Shown here in pieces: positions 35,432 to 44,034 of a stretch of 64,000 nucleotides of DNA. Origin of the DNA: Oxalobacteraceae bacterium (GTDB taxonomy: Bacteria > Pseudomonadota > Gammaproteobacteria > Burkholderiales > Burkholderiaceae_D); assembly GCA_027490725.1 (NCBI GenBank), contig JAIXXN010000059.1:1-64000 (forward strand). The letters run 5' to 3'. A program made the position numbers and the translations under genes. Each line of letters starts with the position of its first letter. Position 1 is the stretch's first letter. A model generated the notes under the pieces. It was not told where the DNA came from. It worked only from the letters and a program-made list of their open reading frames with translations, and made no database searches.

Positions 35432-38400
35432 TTGCAAGCTTTGAATAAACCTTGGCTGCGCCGTGGCGCCGCGGTGGCCGGTGTGCTGGGCGCGTATGCG
35501 CTGGCGGGCGGCTGGTTATTGCCGACGGTGCTCAAGCACCAGTTGCCGCTGCTGGTCGCCGCCGAACTGGAACGCAAGGCCAGTGTCGCCGGGCTTGGGT
35601 TCAACCCCTTCACCTTGCGCCTGAGCGTCGAACAACTGGTGTTGTCTGAAGCCGATGATGCGCCGCTGCTTAGCATTGATCAGCTGGAAGTGGAGCTGCA
35701 ATGGCGTTCCCTGCTACGACGCGCCTGGTGTTTTGGCGATATCCGCATCGTCGCGCCGCAGTTACAACTGGCGATTGCGCCCGATGGTAAGTTCAATCTG
35801 GCCGAGGTGCTGGCCACGCTGGACAAGCATAAGAAGGATGATAGCGATAGCGCTATGCCCCGGCTGGTGGTCGGCCATTTCTCGCTGGAGCAGGGCAAGG
35901 TAGCGATGCGCGATCGCCATGCCGGTTATCAGGACACCTTCGCGCCGATTAACTTCACGCTCAACAATCTCAGTACCCTGCCGGACGATAATGGCGATTA
36001 CACCCTGAGTGCCGACGCCGGCCTCGGTGGCAAATTGCACTGGAAAGGCACTGCCGCCCTCAATCCTATCCGCGCCAGTGGCGAACTGGTGCTCGACAAT
36101 GTGGCGCTGGCGGGTATCTCCAGCTACCTGAAATCCTTCGTGCGGATGGGCGTGACGGCCGGGCGCCTGTCGGCCAGCTTGCCGTACCAGTTCGCGTATC
36201 AGGATGGTCGTCCGGTAGCGAGTCTGCATGGTGCCAGTCTGGGCTTGCAGGATCTGGCGCTGCGTCGCAATGGCGCCAGTGCACCGTTTGCGCAATTGAA
36301 GAAGTTCGAGATCAGCGGTGTCGATCTGGATCTGGACAAGCAGAGCGTGCTTGTTGGTGCGATGGGCTTGCACGGCGGGGCGCTGTCGGTGCGCCGCGAT
36401 GCGCAGGGCGTGCTTGATCTGGCGACGCTGGCGCTACCGCAAGGCAAAACTACGGCGCGTGCCGCCGCTACGCCAGTACCATCGAAGCCAGCGGCCACCC
36501 CTGCGAGTCCATGGAAAGTCCGTCTCAAGCAACTTGACGTGGATGGTCTGGCGCTGGCCGCTGTCGATGAAAGCGTCAAGCCGGCACTGAAAGTGAACGC
36601 CGGCCAGCTAGCCTTGCACCTGAATCTGCAGGCCGAGACGGCCAGCAAAGGCTTGCAGCTACAACTTGCCGACGGCCGGCTAGCGCTGGATAACTTGCAA
36701 TTGCAGAGCGGCGCGCTGACGCCGTTCAAGCTGGCGCGACTTGAGCTCAGCGATGCTGCGCTGGATCTGGCAGCGCGCCGTGCCAGTGTCGGTAAGCTGG
36801 CCCTCGACGGCGGCCAGCTTGATCTGTCGCGCGATCGTCAGGGGCAGTTCCTGATGCTGCAGGCGCTGCCCGCAACTGGTGGCGCCCCGGGCGCGGGCGC
36901 GCCCCGGGCTGCTGCTGCTGCTGCTGCTGCTGCTGCGCCGGCATGGGCTGCCACCGTGAAGCGCGTGGAGTTGAGCCGCTTCGGCGCGCGCTATGACGAT
37001 GCCAGTACCGGCATCAAGGCGACGCTGCAGGACTTCCATCTGGCGCTCAGCGATGCCAGTACGGATCTGAATAAACCGCTGGCGTTCGACGCGGGCGTGA
37101 GCCTGCGTGAGGGCGGCCAGTTGCAGGCCAAAGGAAAGCTGATTCCTGCGCGTGGTGCCGTAGAAGTTGACCTGAATCTGAACCAGCTGGCGATTGCGCC
37201 GGTACAGCCTTTGCTGGCCAAGTATCTGCGCCTGAAGATCGGCAGCGGGGCGATTTCCACGCAAGGTCATCTGCATGTCGGTTCTGGTACGGGCAAAGAT
37301 GCCGCCCTGCGTTACGACGGTGGACTGGACTTCAATGAACTGGTGCTGAACGAGGATGACGGTGATCGCTTCGCGCACTGGAAACTACTGCGCGCCGAGA
37401 AGCTGGCTTTTGGTCTGAAGCCGGATCTGCTCGACATCGGCGAATTGCGTCTGGTGGAGCCGGATGCAACCCTGATTATCGAGAATGACCGCAGCTTCAA
37501 CGCGCTGCGTCTGCTGGTACCACAGCCCGCAGCGGCCGCACCGGCTGCCGCTGCTGCGCCAGCCCCCGCTGCCAGTGCCGCGGCGCCCGCACCGTTCCCG
37601 CTCAAGGTGCGTCGTTTGCGCCTGCAGAATGCCAAACTGGCCTTCACCGATCTGAGTCTGCGTCCGCAGTTCAGCGCCAAAATGTACGAGCTGAATGGCG
37701 TGATTACCGGCCTGTCGTCCAGAGCCGATGCCAGTAGCCAGATCGAGATTGATGGTCGTGTCGATGACTATGGCTCGACGCGAATTCGCGGCAAGCTGAA
37801 TCCCTTTGTCCCGGCCGACAACACGGATCTGAACGTGGTGTTCAAGAATGTCGACATGGTGTCCGCTTCGCCGTATAGCATGAAGTTCGCCGGTTACCGT
37901 ATCGCCGAAGGCAAGATCTCGCTTGACCTGCAATACAAAGTACGCCACGGGCAGCTGGAAGGAAATAACCAGATCGTGCTCGACAAGCTGACACTGGGGG
38001 AACGCATCGATAGCCCGGATGCGCTGCAGCTGCCGCTCGAGCTGGCACTGGCCATCCTCAAAGATAGCAATGGCCGTATCGATCTGGGTGTGCCGGTGTC
38101 CGGTGATCTGAACGATCCGCAATTCAGTTATGGTGCGGTAGTGTGGAAGGCTATCGGTAACATCATGAGCAAGATCGTTAGCTCGCCTTTCCGCGCGCTG
38201 GGTAGTCTGTTCGGCTTCAGTGGCGAAGCGCTGGAAGCGATCAACTTCGATGCTGGCAGTGCGACGCTGCTGCCGCCTGAGCGTGAAAAGCTCAAGCAGG
38301 TGGCGCAGATACTCGCCAAGAAAACCCAGCTCCATCTGGCAGTGCCCGGCCAGTATGGCGAAGCACTCGATGGTCTGGCGCTGCGTCAGCAAGCTTTGCG

Positions 38401-38908
38401 CCGGCTGGTGCTACAGCGGGCCGGCGTGACGCTGGCTGCTGGCGAAACTGCAGGGCCGGTCGATATCGGTCAGCGTAAAGTGCGTGCCGCACTGCGGGAT
38501 CTGTATAGCGAGCGTTTTGGCGCGCCAGCCCTGGAGCAGCAGAAGAAGCTCGCCGAAGCGGCGCAGCCTGGCGCCGGCACTGGCACTGCTACTGCTACTG
38601 CTACTGCCGGTGCGGCAGCGCCGGCTAAGCTGCCGGTGTTGCAGCGTATGGCCAAACTGGTGCAGGGCGAGCCGCAAGTGGCCGACGCCAGCGCGTTCTA
38701 TCAGCAGCTGCAGCAGCGTCTGGAGCAACAGCAGGCGCTAGCGGCCGATGCCCTGCGCCAGCTCGGTACGCAGCGTAGCGCCGCGATTCTGGCGGCCTTG
38801 AAAGAAGAGGGCGTAGCTGCCGGTTCGGCACAGGCGGCAGCGCTTGAAGCGGTTGACGTGCGCAGCGGGTCAGTACTTCCTCTGGCACTACAACTGTCGG
38901 CCAAATAA
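35432..38908 (+). CDS. DUF748/AsmA-like envelope protein
   Basis: 1158 residues from TTG 35432 with GGGGA just upstream; no ATG fits the N-terminal membrane helix (GVLGAYALAGGWLLPTVLKH). The protein is a long chain of beta-rich repeats of the AsmA/DUF748 type, interrupted by Ala/Pro linkers, and ends with an OmpA-like segment (FDAGSATLLPPEREKLKQVA) and a coiled-coil tail. AsmA-like proteins span the periplasm and are linked with phospholipid transport to the outer membrane. Two microsatellites code poly-Ala and Thr-Ala tracts. It is followed one base later by the rhtA-like gene. Confidence 0.88.
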   Translation: MQALNKPWLRRGAAVAGVLGAYALAGGWLLPTVLKHQLPLLVAAELERKASVAGLGFNPFTLRLSVEQLVLSEADDAPLLSIDQLEVELQWRSLLRRAWCFGDIRIVAPQLQLAIAPDGKFNLAEVLATLDKHKKDDSDSAMPRLVVGHFSLEQGKVAMRDRHAGYQDTFAPINFTLNNLSTLPDDNGDYTLSADAGLGGKLHWKGTAALNPIRASGELVLDNVALAGISSYLKSFVRMGVTAGRLSASLPYQFAYQDGRPVASLHGASLGLQDLALRRNGASAPFAQLKKFEISGVDLDLDKQSVLVGAMGLHGGALSVRRDAQGVLDLATLALPQGKTTARAAATPVPSKPAATPASPWKVRLKQLDVDGLALAAVDESVKPALKVNAGQLALHLNLQAETASKGLQLQLADGRLALDNLQLQSGALTPFKLARLELSDAALDLAARRASVGKLALDGGQLDLSRDRQGQFLMLQALPATGGAPGAGAPRAAAAAAAAAAPAWAATVKRVELSRFGARYDDASTGIKATLQDFHLALSDASTDLNKPLAFDAGVSLREGGQLQAKGKLIPARGAVEVDLNLNQLAIAPVQPLLAKYLRLKIGSGAISTQGHLHVGSGTGKDAALRYDGGLDFNELVLNEDDGDRFAHWKLLRAEKLAFGLKPDLLDIGELRLVEPDATLIIENDRSFNALRLLVPQPAAAAPAAAAAPAPAASAAAPAPFPLKVRRLRLQNAKLAFTDLSLRPQFSAKMYELNGVITGLSSRADASSQIEIDGRVDDYGSTRIRGKLNPFVPADNTDLNVVFKNVDMVSASPYSMKFAGYRIAEGKISLDLQYKVRHGQLEGNNQIVLDKLTLGERIDSPDALQLPLELALAILKDSNGRIDLGVPVSGDLNDPQFSYGAVVWKAIGNIMSKIVSSPFRALGSLFGFSGEALEAINFDAGSATLLPPEREKLKQVAQILAKKTQLHLAVPGQYGEALDGLALRQQALRRLVLQRAGVTLAAGETAGPVDIGQRKVRAALRDLYSERFGAPALEQQKKLAEAAQPGAGTGTATATATAGAAAPAKLPVLQRMAKLVQGEPQVADASAFYQQLQQRLEQQQALAADALRQLGTQRSAAILAALKEEGVAAGSAQAAALEAVDVRSGSVLPLALQLSAK
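36908..36934. repeat. GCT trinucleotide repeat coding poly-alanine
   Basis: Nine GCT copies in a linker of the DUF748 protein, flanked by GC-rich Gly/Ala/Pro codons. The frame is preserved on expansion. Confidence 0.9.
38585..38608. repeat. 6-bp repeat ACTGCY coding Thr-Ala
   Basis: Four copies of ACTGCT/ACTGCC near the 3' end of the DUF748 gene, coding a Thr-Ala linker before the tail. Confidence 0.85.
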
Positions 38909-38909
38909 G

Positions 38910-39761
38910 ATGGCCAATCAAGCCCCTCATGCCGGCACCGCGCTGCTGGCCGGTGTCGCTTTACTGGCCAGCCAGATCTCGCTGAATCTGGGTGCAGCGG
39001 TTGCCAAACATCTGTTCCCGCTGATCGGCGTGGAAGGCGTGACGGCGTACCGGGTCGGTATCGCAGCGCTGCTGATGCTGGCAGTGTTCCGCCCCTGGCG
39101 TACTCCGCTGACCTGGCAGCAGGGCGTTAACGTGGCCGTGTATGGCTGCGTGATCGGCTTGATGAATTTGCTGATCTACCGTTCGTTCAGCCGCATTCCG
39201 CTGGGAATAGCCGTGGCCATCGAAGTGGCGGGGCCGCTCACGGTGGCGGTGCTGTCATCGCGCCGCCCGCGCGATCTGCTGGCCGTGGCGCTGGCGATGA
39301 CCGGTCTGTATTTCCTGCTGCCGATTCATGGCGGCGTGAATCAGCTCGATCCTGTCGGCGTGGCCTATGCTGGCGGTGCTGCCGTGTGCTGGGCGCTGTA
39401 CATCGTGTTTGGCAAACGGGTCTCGGTAATGCATGGTGGTCAGTCGGTGGCGTGGGCCATGCTGGCGGCGTCCTTATTCATCGTGCCGATCGGCGGCTGG
39501 TATGCCGGCGCAGCCTTGCTCACCCCGGGCTATCTGGCGATTGGGGTGGCCATCGCAGTGATGTCGAGCGCGTTGCCATACACGCTAGAGATGCTATCGA
39601 TGCGGCGCCTGTCTAAGCGTACCTTTAGCATGTTCAGTAGCGCGGCACCGGCGCTCAGTGCATTAGCCGGCGTGCTGGTGCTGGGGGAACATCTGAGTAG
39701 TATGCAGTGGCTGGCGATTGCCAGCATGGTGGCGGCGTCGGTACTGACCACGCTGTCCTGA
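38910..39761 (+). CDS. rhtA: EamA-family exporter, RhtA (threonine/homoserine) type
   Basis: 283 residues from ATG 38910, one base after the DUF748 stop. Ten hydrophobic helices in two EamA halves. The segment AIEVAGPLTVAVLSSRRPRD followed by FLLPIHGGVNQLDPVG and WALYIVFGKRVSVMHGG closely follows the RhtA pattern. RhtA exports threonine and homoserine from the cytoplasm. Substrate is inferred from family resemblance; the family name is safe, the gene symbol less so. Confidence 0.82.
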   Translation: MANQAPHAGTALLAGVALLASQISLNLGAAVAKHLFPLIGVEGVTAYRVGIAALLMLAVFRPWRTPLTWQQGVNVAVYGCVIGLMNLLIYRSFSRIPLGIAVAIEVAGPLTVAVLSSRRPRDLLAVALAMTGLYFLLPIHGGVNQLDPVGVAYAGGAAVCWALYIVFGKRVSVMHGGQSVAWAMLAASLFIVPIGGWYAGAALLTPGYLAIGVAIAVMSSALPYTLEMLSMRRLSKRTFSMFSSAAPALSALAGVLVLGEHLSSMQWLAIASMVAASVLTTLS

Positions 39762-39848
39762 GCCAGAGTGCCGCTCGCTGTGGCCCGGCCTATGCCGGGA
39801 TGCGCTGCTTGCCGATGCGGTGCCAGTGCGGATAATTCTGGCTCAGCT

Positions 39849-39862
39849 TTAATCCATATCAA
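39849..39862. promoter_or_regulatory. FNR/ANR-like box
   Basis: TTAAT-CCAT-ATCAA has one mismatch to TTGAT-N4-ATCAA and the same CCAT spacer as the box before the chemoreceptor gene. It lies 56 bases before the next start. Confidence 0.4.
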
Positions 39863-39918
39863 AGCGGACGCTGGATGCGACGGCTAAGATGGCGCGCTTA
39901 TGCTAGCGGAGCCACGCC

Positions 39919-40443
39919 ATGTCCAGTTCTTCCCTTGAGTATTATTTGCGCCGCCTGCAGGCCATCAGTCGTCACGCCGAACACTGGCTGGTTCTGACGG
40001 CGCGCCCGCAACTGATGGCGCACTTACCCGTATGGTTTTTATGCTGGTGCCATTGTCGCAAGCTCGATGGCAAGATCCTTCGTTTGCGTAGCATCGGCGA
40101 TACACTGGAGTTATGGCATGTCGCGATCCGCGCCCATGCTGCCGATCCACGGCGCAGTGCCGAATTGCTCGATGTCGATCATGCCCTGCAAAACAATGTC
40201 AGCAGCACCCGCGATGATCTGTGCCAGTTGCGGGCCGAGTGTATCGATGTGGAGCGCAGGTTCGACCAGCTTGGTCACCGTTCGCAGCGCCTGCGTCAGC
40301 GTCAGACACTGCTGATGCAGTTGCTCGAACGCTGTTGCGTGGCTGCCAGTGCGGTGCTGGCAGCGTTAGTCGAGCACGAGGCTGCCGCACTGGCGCAGTT
40401 GCGTGCGCAATGCGCCAGTGCGGCGAGCGTTAGTCGGCCGTGA
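39919..40443 (+). CDS. Hypothetical alpha-helical protein
   Basis: 174 residues with no recognised domain. The first 70 residues are mixed and tryptophan/cysteine-rich (VWFLCWCHCRK); the rest is a coiled coil (ERRFDQLGHRSQRLRQRQTLL) ending in an Ala-rich helix. No signal peptide. The 3' end overlaps the convergent oxidoreductase gene by 14 bases. The FNR-like box upstream hints at oxygen-dependent control. Coding is supported by codon pattern and by the absence of any competing frame. Confidence 0.6.
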   Translation: MSSSSLEYYLRRLQAISRHAEHWLVLTARPQLMAHLPVWFLCWCHCRKLDGKILRLRSIGDTLELWHVAIRAHAADPRRSAELLDVDHALQNNVSSTRDDLCQLRAECIDVERRFDQLGHRSQRLRQRQTLLMQLLERCCVAASAVLAALVEHEAAALAQLRAQCASAASVSRP

Positions 40444-41443
40444 GCACGATCTTGCCGCGGGCCCGGTTGCTCTCGATCAGGGCGTGGGCGCGTTTCAGAT
40501 TGGTGGCATTGATGCTGCCAAAAATTTCCGTGAGCGTAGTGTGCAGTACCCCCGACTCCACCAGTTTGGCCACATCATTCAACAGGCGGTGCTGGGCAAT
40601 CATGTCGCTGGTCGCGAACATGGAACGGGTGAACATGAATTCCCAGTGCAGCGAGATGCTCTTGCGTTTCAGTAAGCGAATGTCGAGCGCGGCCGGATCA
40701 TCAATCAGCGCCACTTTGCCTTGTGGGGCAATCAATTCTGCGATTGCTGGCCAGTGTTGTTCGCTCTGGTTCAAGCTGGCCACATAAGTCACCGGTGGCA
40801 AGCGCAGTCGGGCAATTTCTTCGTCCAGCGGTTTGCTGTGATCGATTACATGGTGGGCGCCCAGTTGTTTGACCCAGTCGGCTGTTTCGCCGCGCGAGGC
40901 GGTACCGATCACGGTCAGGCCGGTGAGCTGGCGTGCAAGTTGCACTAGAATCGAGCCGACCCCGCCAGCTGCGCCTATCACCAGCAAGGATTTGCCGGTG
41001 ACGCCACGGTCACGGCTTACTTCCAGTCGGTCAAACAGTAATTCCCAGGCTGTGATCGCGGTCAGTGGCAGTGCGGCCGCTTCGGCAAAATCGAGATTGA
41101 ACGGTTTGTGGCCGACGATGCGCTCGTCCACCAGATGCAAGGCGCTATTGGTGCCGGGGCGGGTCAGGTCGCCCGCATACCAGACGGCATCACCCGGCTT
41201 GAACAGGGTGACGTCGGGCCCGACGGCGCGCACGATCCCGGCCGCGTCCCAGCCGATGACCTTGGCGTCGTCGCCAGCCGGCGCAAGGTTCTGGCGAATT
41301 TTGACATCGACCGGATTGACCGAGACGGCGCGCACCTCTACCAGCAGGTCGCGTCCCGTCGCAACAGGATCGGGCAGGGTGATGTCGAGCAGGGCATCGT
41401 CAGCGGTGATGGGCAGGTTTTTGCGGTAGGCAACGGCTTTCAT
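40430..41443 (-). CDS. Zinc-type alcohol dehydrogenase-like / quinone oxidoreductase
   Basis: 337 residues from ATG 41443 with GGAG six bases upstream. Medium-chain dehydrogenase fold: GWDAAGIVRAVGPDVTLFKPGDAVWY in the catalytic half and the NADPH Rossmann segment LLVIGAAGGVGSILVQLARQ. Structural and catalytic zinc cysteines are absent, so it acts as an NADPH:quinone or enone reductase rather than an alcohol dehydrogenase (zinc-type family name notwithstanding). It is divergent from a LysR gene that probably controls it. Confidence 0.9.
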   Translation of the reverse strand: MKAVAYRKNLPITADDALLDITLPDPVATGRDLLVEVRAVSVNPVDVKIRQNLAPAGDDAKVIGWDAAGIVRAVGPDVTLFKPGDAVWYAGDLTRPGTNSALHLVDERIVGHKPFNLDFAEAAALPLTAITAWELLFDRLEVSRDRGVTGKSLLVIGAAGGVGSILVQLARQLTGLTVIGTASRGETADWVKQLGAHHVIDHSKPLDEEIARLRLPPVTYVASLNQSEQHWPAIAELIAPQGKVALIDDPAALDIRLLKRKSISLHWEFMFTRSMFATSDMIAQHRLLNDVAKLVESGVLHTTLTEIFGSINATNLKRAHALIESNRARGKIVLTAD

Positions 41444-41485
41444 GTGAGGCTCCAGTGGATGGGGAATGGGGATGGGCGTATGATG

Positions 41486-41532
41486 ATTCATTTGAATATT
41501 TTGAAAAAGTAGGCAAAAGCCGAAAGACTTTC
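41486..41532. promoter_or_regulatory. Candidate LysR operator region
   Basis: The 104-base divergent gap contains ATTCA-TT-TGAAT (41486-41497) and GAAAGACTTTC (41522-41532), both short dyads of the kind bound by LysR regulators. Assignment rests on position and symmetry only. Confidence 0.35.
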
Positions 41533-41547
41533 AAGAAAATCCTGAAA

Positions 41548-42441
41548 ATGATACGACTCGATGACTTGAATGTCTTTGTCCGGACGGCCGACTGCGGCAG
41601 TCTGTCGGGCGCTGCGCGCCAGCTGGCCATTTCGCCAGCGCTGGCCAGTGCCGCCCTGAAACGTCTGGAAGATGCGCTAGGCCGGCGCTTGCTGGCGCGC
41701 ACCACCCGCACGTTGCGGCTGACGGAGGAGGGCGAACACTATTTGCGGCATGCGCGCGAAGCCTTGCGCCTGCTGCAGGAAGGACAGCAAGCGCTGCAGC
41801 AGGGACAGGACACCCCGGGCGGGCTGCTGAAGATTGCCATGCCGTCTGATCTGGGACGCAATATGCTAGTGGGCTGGCTGGACCAGTTTCAGGCGCGCCA
41901 CCCGCGTGTCAGTTTCCAGCTCAGCGTGAGTGACCGGGTCTCCGATCTGTACCGCCAGCCGGTCGATCTGGCGATCCGCTATGGCCGGCTGGATGACTCG
42001 AGTCTGGTGGCCATGCCGCTGGCGCCGGAGAATCGCCGGGTGCTGGTGGCGGCACCGGCCTATCTGCAGCGCCACGGCCCTTTGCGCTCGCTGGACGGGC
42101 TGCTACAACATAATTGCCTACGCTTCATGGTCGACGAGGTGATCCACGATCGCTGGCAATTTCATGCCGGCAGCCGGGTGCAGGAATTGCAGGTGCAGGG
42201 TGATCGCAGTGCCGACGACGCCGATGTGGTGCGGCGCTGGGCGGTAGCGGGTTTGGGCATTGCCTATAAATCGCGGATCGATCTGGGCGAGGATCTGCGT
42301 GCCGGGCGTTTGCAGGTGCTGTTGCCGGAAGTACAGGGCGAAGCAGCGCCGTTGAACATGCTGTGTATGCACCGTCAGCATATGACGCCCACAGTCGTAC
42401 AACTGCGAGACTTCCTGCGCGAGCGCTGCCAGCAGGCTTAG
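41548..42441 (+). CDS. LysR-family transcriptional regulator
   Basis: 297 residues from ATG 41548. N-terminal winged helix (MIRLDDLNVFVRTADCGS, ARQLAISPALASAALKRLE) and a periplasmic-binding-like effector domain (LLKIAMPSDLGRNMLVGWL, VDLAIRYGRLDDSSLVAMPL). An ATG 31 codons further upstream is in frame but would add a segment unlike the family. It is probably the local regulator of the divergent quinone reductase gene. Confidence 0.93.
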   Translation: MIRLDDLNVFVRTADCGSLSGAARQLAISPALASAALKRLEDALGRRLLARTTRTLRLTEEGEHYLRHAREALRLLQEGQQALQQGQDTPGGLLKIAMPSDLGRNMLVGWLDQFQARHPRVSFQLSVSDRVSDLYRQPVDLAIRYGRLDDSSLVAMPLAPENRRVLVAAPAYLQRHGPLRSLDGLLQHNCLRFMVDEVIHDRWQFHAGSRVQELQVQGDRSADDADVVRRWAVAGLGIAYKSRIDLGEDLRAGRLQVLLPEVQGEAAPLNMLCMHRQHMTPTVVQLRDFLRERCQQA

Positions 42442-42525
42442 AAAGTTATTAAGCCGGCAGCGGGTTGCGTGCGCTGCGGCAAAATGCGCTTACCATAGCC
42501 GAATGATTTATCTGGAGACACTCCA

Positions 42526-43599
42526 ATGACTGAAACCCATCGCGATCTACTCAGTGCCGCTTTTTCGCTGATCCTGATTGCCCTCGCCGCGTTTGTGATG
42601 CACCGGTTTTTCCTGCCGCTGATCTGGGCCGGTATTCTGTGCGTGGCGACCTGGCCGCTGTATGAACGGATGCGCCGTCGCTTCGGCCAGCATGATGTGC
42701 TGGCTGCTGCCGCGCTGACGCTGCTGATGCTGGCCTTGTTCATGGTGCCACTGGCACTGGGCGTCACGCAGGCCGCACGGCAGGCGCCAGAACTGGCCAG
42801 TTATCTGGTGACCGCGAATACCGAGGGCATACCAGTGCCTGCCGTACTACAGCATCTGCCGATGGTCGGTGACTGGATTAGTGACTGGTGGCAGGCAACC
42901 CTGAACCAGCCGCACGGACTGGCGCATCTATTGTCCGAGCATGAGTTCAACGGTCTGCATTCGGCCAGCGACCTGATTAAAATCGCCGGTGCAGGCTTTA
43001 TGCACCGCGCGATGGATTTCGGGCTGGCCTTCCTGTGCCTGTTCTTCTTCTACAAAGATGGCGCAGCACTCAGTGCCCAGATCCATGCCATCGGCAGCCA
43101 CTGCGTGAGCGAAGAACGCTGGGCGCACTTTGCGGCGAAAATTCCGACGGCCATCCGCGCCACCGTCAACGGACTGGTGCTGGTCGGTCTGGCAGAAGGC
43201 GTGCTGATTGGTATTGCCTACGCGCTGGCCGGCTTGCACTCGCCAGCCGTCTGGGCTGCCGTGACAGGCATACTGGCGATTATTCCCTTCGGTGCACCGC
43301 TGGCGTTTCTGACGGCCGCCGCGATACTGGCCAGCCAGGGTGCGATGGCCGCTGCGGTAGCTGTGGCAGTATGGGGCAGCATCGTGCTGTTTGTGGCGGA
43401 CCACTTTGTTCGCCCCGGCATGATCGGTAACGCGACCCGCTTGCCCTTCCTTGCCGTACTGTTCGGCATTCTGGGTGGCGTAGAAACGCTGGGTCTGGTG
43501 GGCCTGTTTATCGGCCCCGTGATCATGGTGCTGTTTGTGACCCTGTGGTATGAGGCAAAGCTGTTTGATGACGGTAGGCCAGTTGCCACACCCAGGTGA
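42526..43599 (+). CDS. AI-2E family (PerM/TqsA-type) membrane transporter
   Basis: 357 residues with about seven to eight membrane helices: a pair near the N-terminus (LILIALAAFVMHRFFLPLIW), then a long soluble loop, and a C-terminal helical block ending FIGPVIMVLFVTLWYEAKLF. The layout is that of the AI-2E/PerM family, which includes autoinducer-2 exporters and sodium/proton antiporters. The substrate cannot be predicted. ATG 42526 is preceded by TGGAG. Confidence 0.87.
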   Translation: MTETHRDLLSAAFSLILIALAAFVMHRFFLPLIWAGILCVATWPLYERMRRRFGQHDVLAAAALTLLMLALFMVPLALGVTQAARQAPELASYLVTANTEGIPVPAVLQHLPMVGDWISDWWQATLNQPHGLAHLLSEHEFNGLHSASDLIKIAGAGFMHRAMDFGLAFLCLFFFYKDGAALSAQIHAIGSHCVSEERWAHFAAKIPTAIRATVNGLVLVGLAEGVLIGIAYALAGLHSPAVWAAVTGILAIIPFGAPLAFLTAAAILASQGAMAAAVAVAVWGSIVLFVADHFVRPGMIGNATRLPFLAVLFGILGGVETLGLVGLFIGPVIMVLFVTLWYEAKLFDDGRPVATPR

Positions 43600-43671
43600 G
43601 GAGCGCCTGCGAGCTGGCGGCATCGGCCGGCCGGTCAGGCGACTGGGCAGGGCAACTGGCACCGGCAACCA

Positions 43672-43896
43672 TTAGTGCGCTTTCGACAGAATCAGCAGCC
43701 AGCGGCGCAGCACCAGCACTTCGAGGTGGCCAGCTTGCACGCCGGTATCGCACTCGAGAATCGGGTTCACAGCGTAGTAACGTTTGCGGAAGTCGCGGCA
43801 CACCAGCAATTCGCGTTTGCCCATGCGTACCATGAACGAAGTCGGCAAATATTCCATGCCGAAGCGGGAACCAAAGCTGCTATTCAATGTACTCAT
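43672..43896 (-). CDS. Small conserved-looking protein of unknown function
   Basis: 74 residues starting at ATG 43896 with a strong AAAGGAAA ribosome site. Sequence features: FGMEYLPTSFMVRMGKRELLVCRDFRKRYYAVNP, cited here as a pattern of alternating hydrophobic and basic residues, and a C-terminal hydrophobic LEVLVLRRWLLIL segment. Not recognised. It is divergent from the PAP2 gene, and two operator-like repeats lie between them, so it may be a regulated small factor. Confidence 0.65.
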   Translation of the reverse strand: MSTLNSSFGSRFGMEYLPTSFMVRMGKRELLVCRDFRKRYYAVNPILECDTGVQAGHLEVLVLRRWLLILSKAH

Positions 43897-43947
43897 GTCG
43901 TTTCCTTTGCATGCGTTGTGTTGTTCGAGGAGTTCAGAATAGCATAA

Positions 43948-43985
43948 CTACTGTATGGATAAACAGCTACTGTGTAAATAAACAG
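43948..43985. promoter_or_regulatory. Two tandem 19-bp operator-like repeats
   Basis: Adjacent copies at 43948-43966 and 43967-43985 match at 15 of 19 positions; each contains an interrupted dyad, ACTGT-N8-ACAG(Y). They lie in the AT-rich divergent gap between the 74-residue gene and the PAP2 gene. No binding protein is known. Confidence 0.6.
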
Positions 43986-44034
43986 TAAATTCGCTTTTTT
44001 GTGGTTTTTCCACCAAGTTAAACGGGACACAGCG

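Noticed and set aside
37385..38392. Minus-strand frame opposite the DUF748 gene
   Set aside because: Shadow of the plus-strand gene without start signal or domain.
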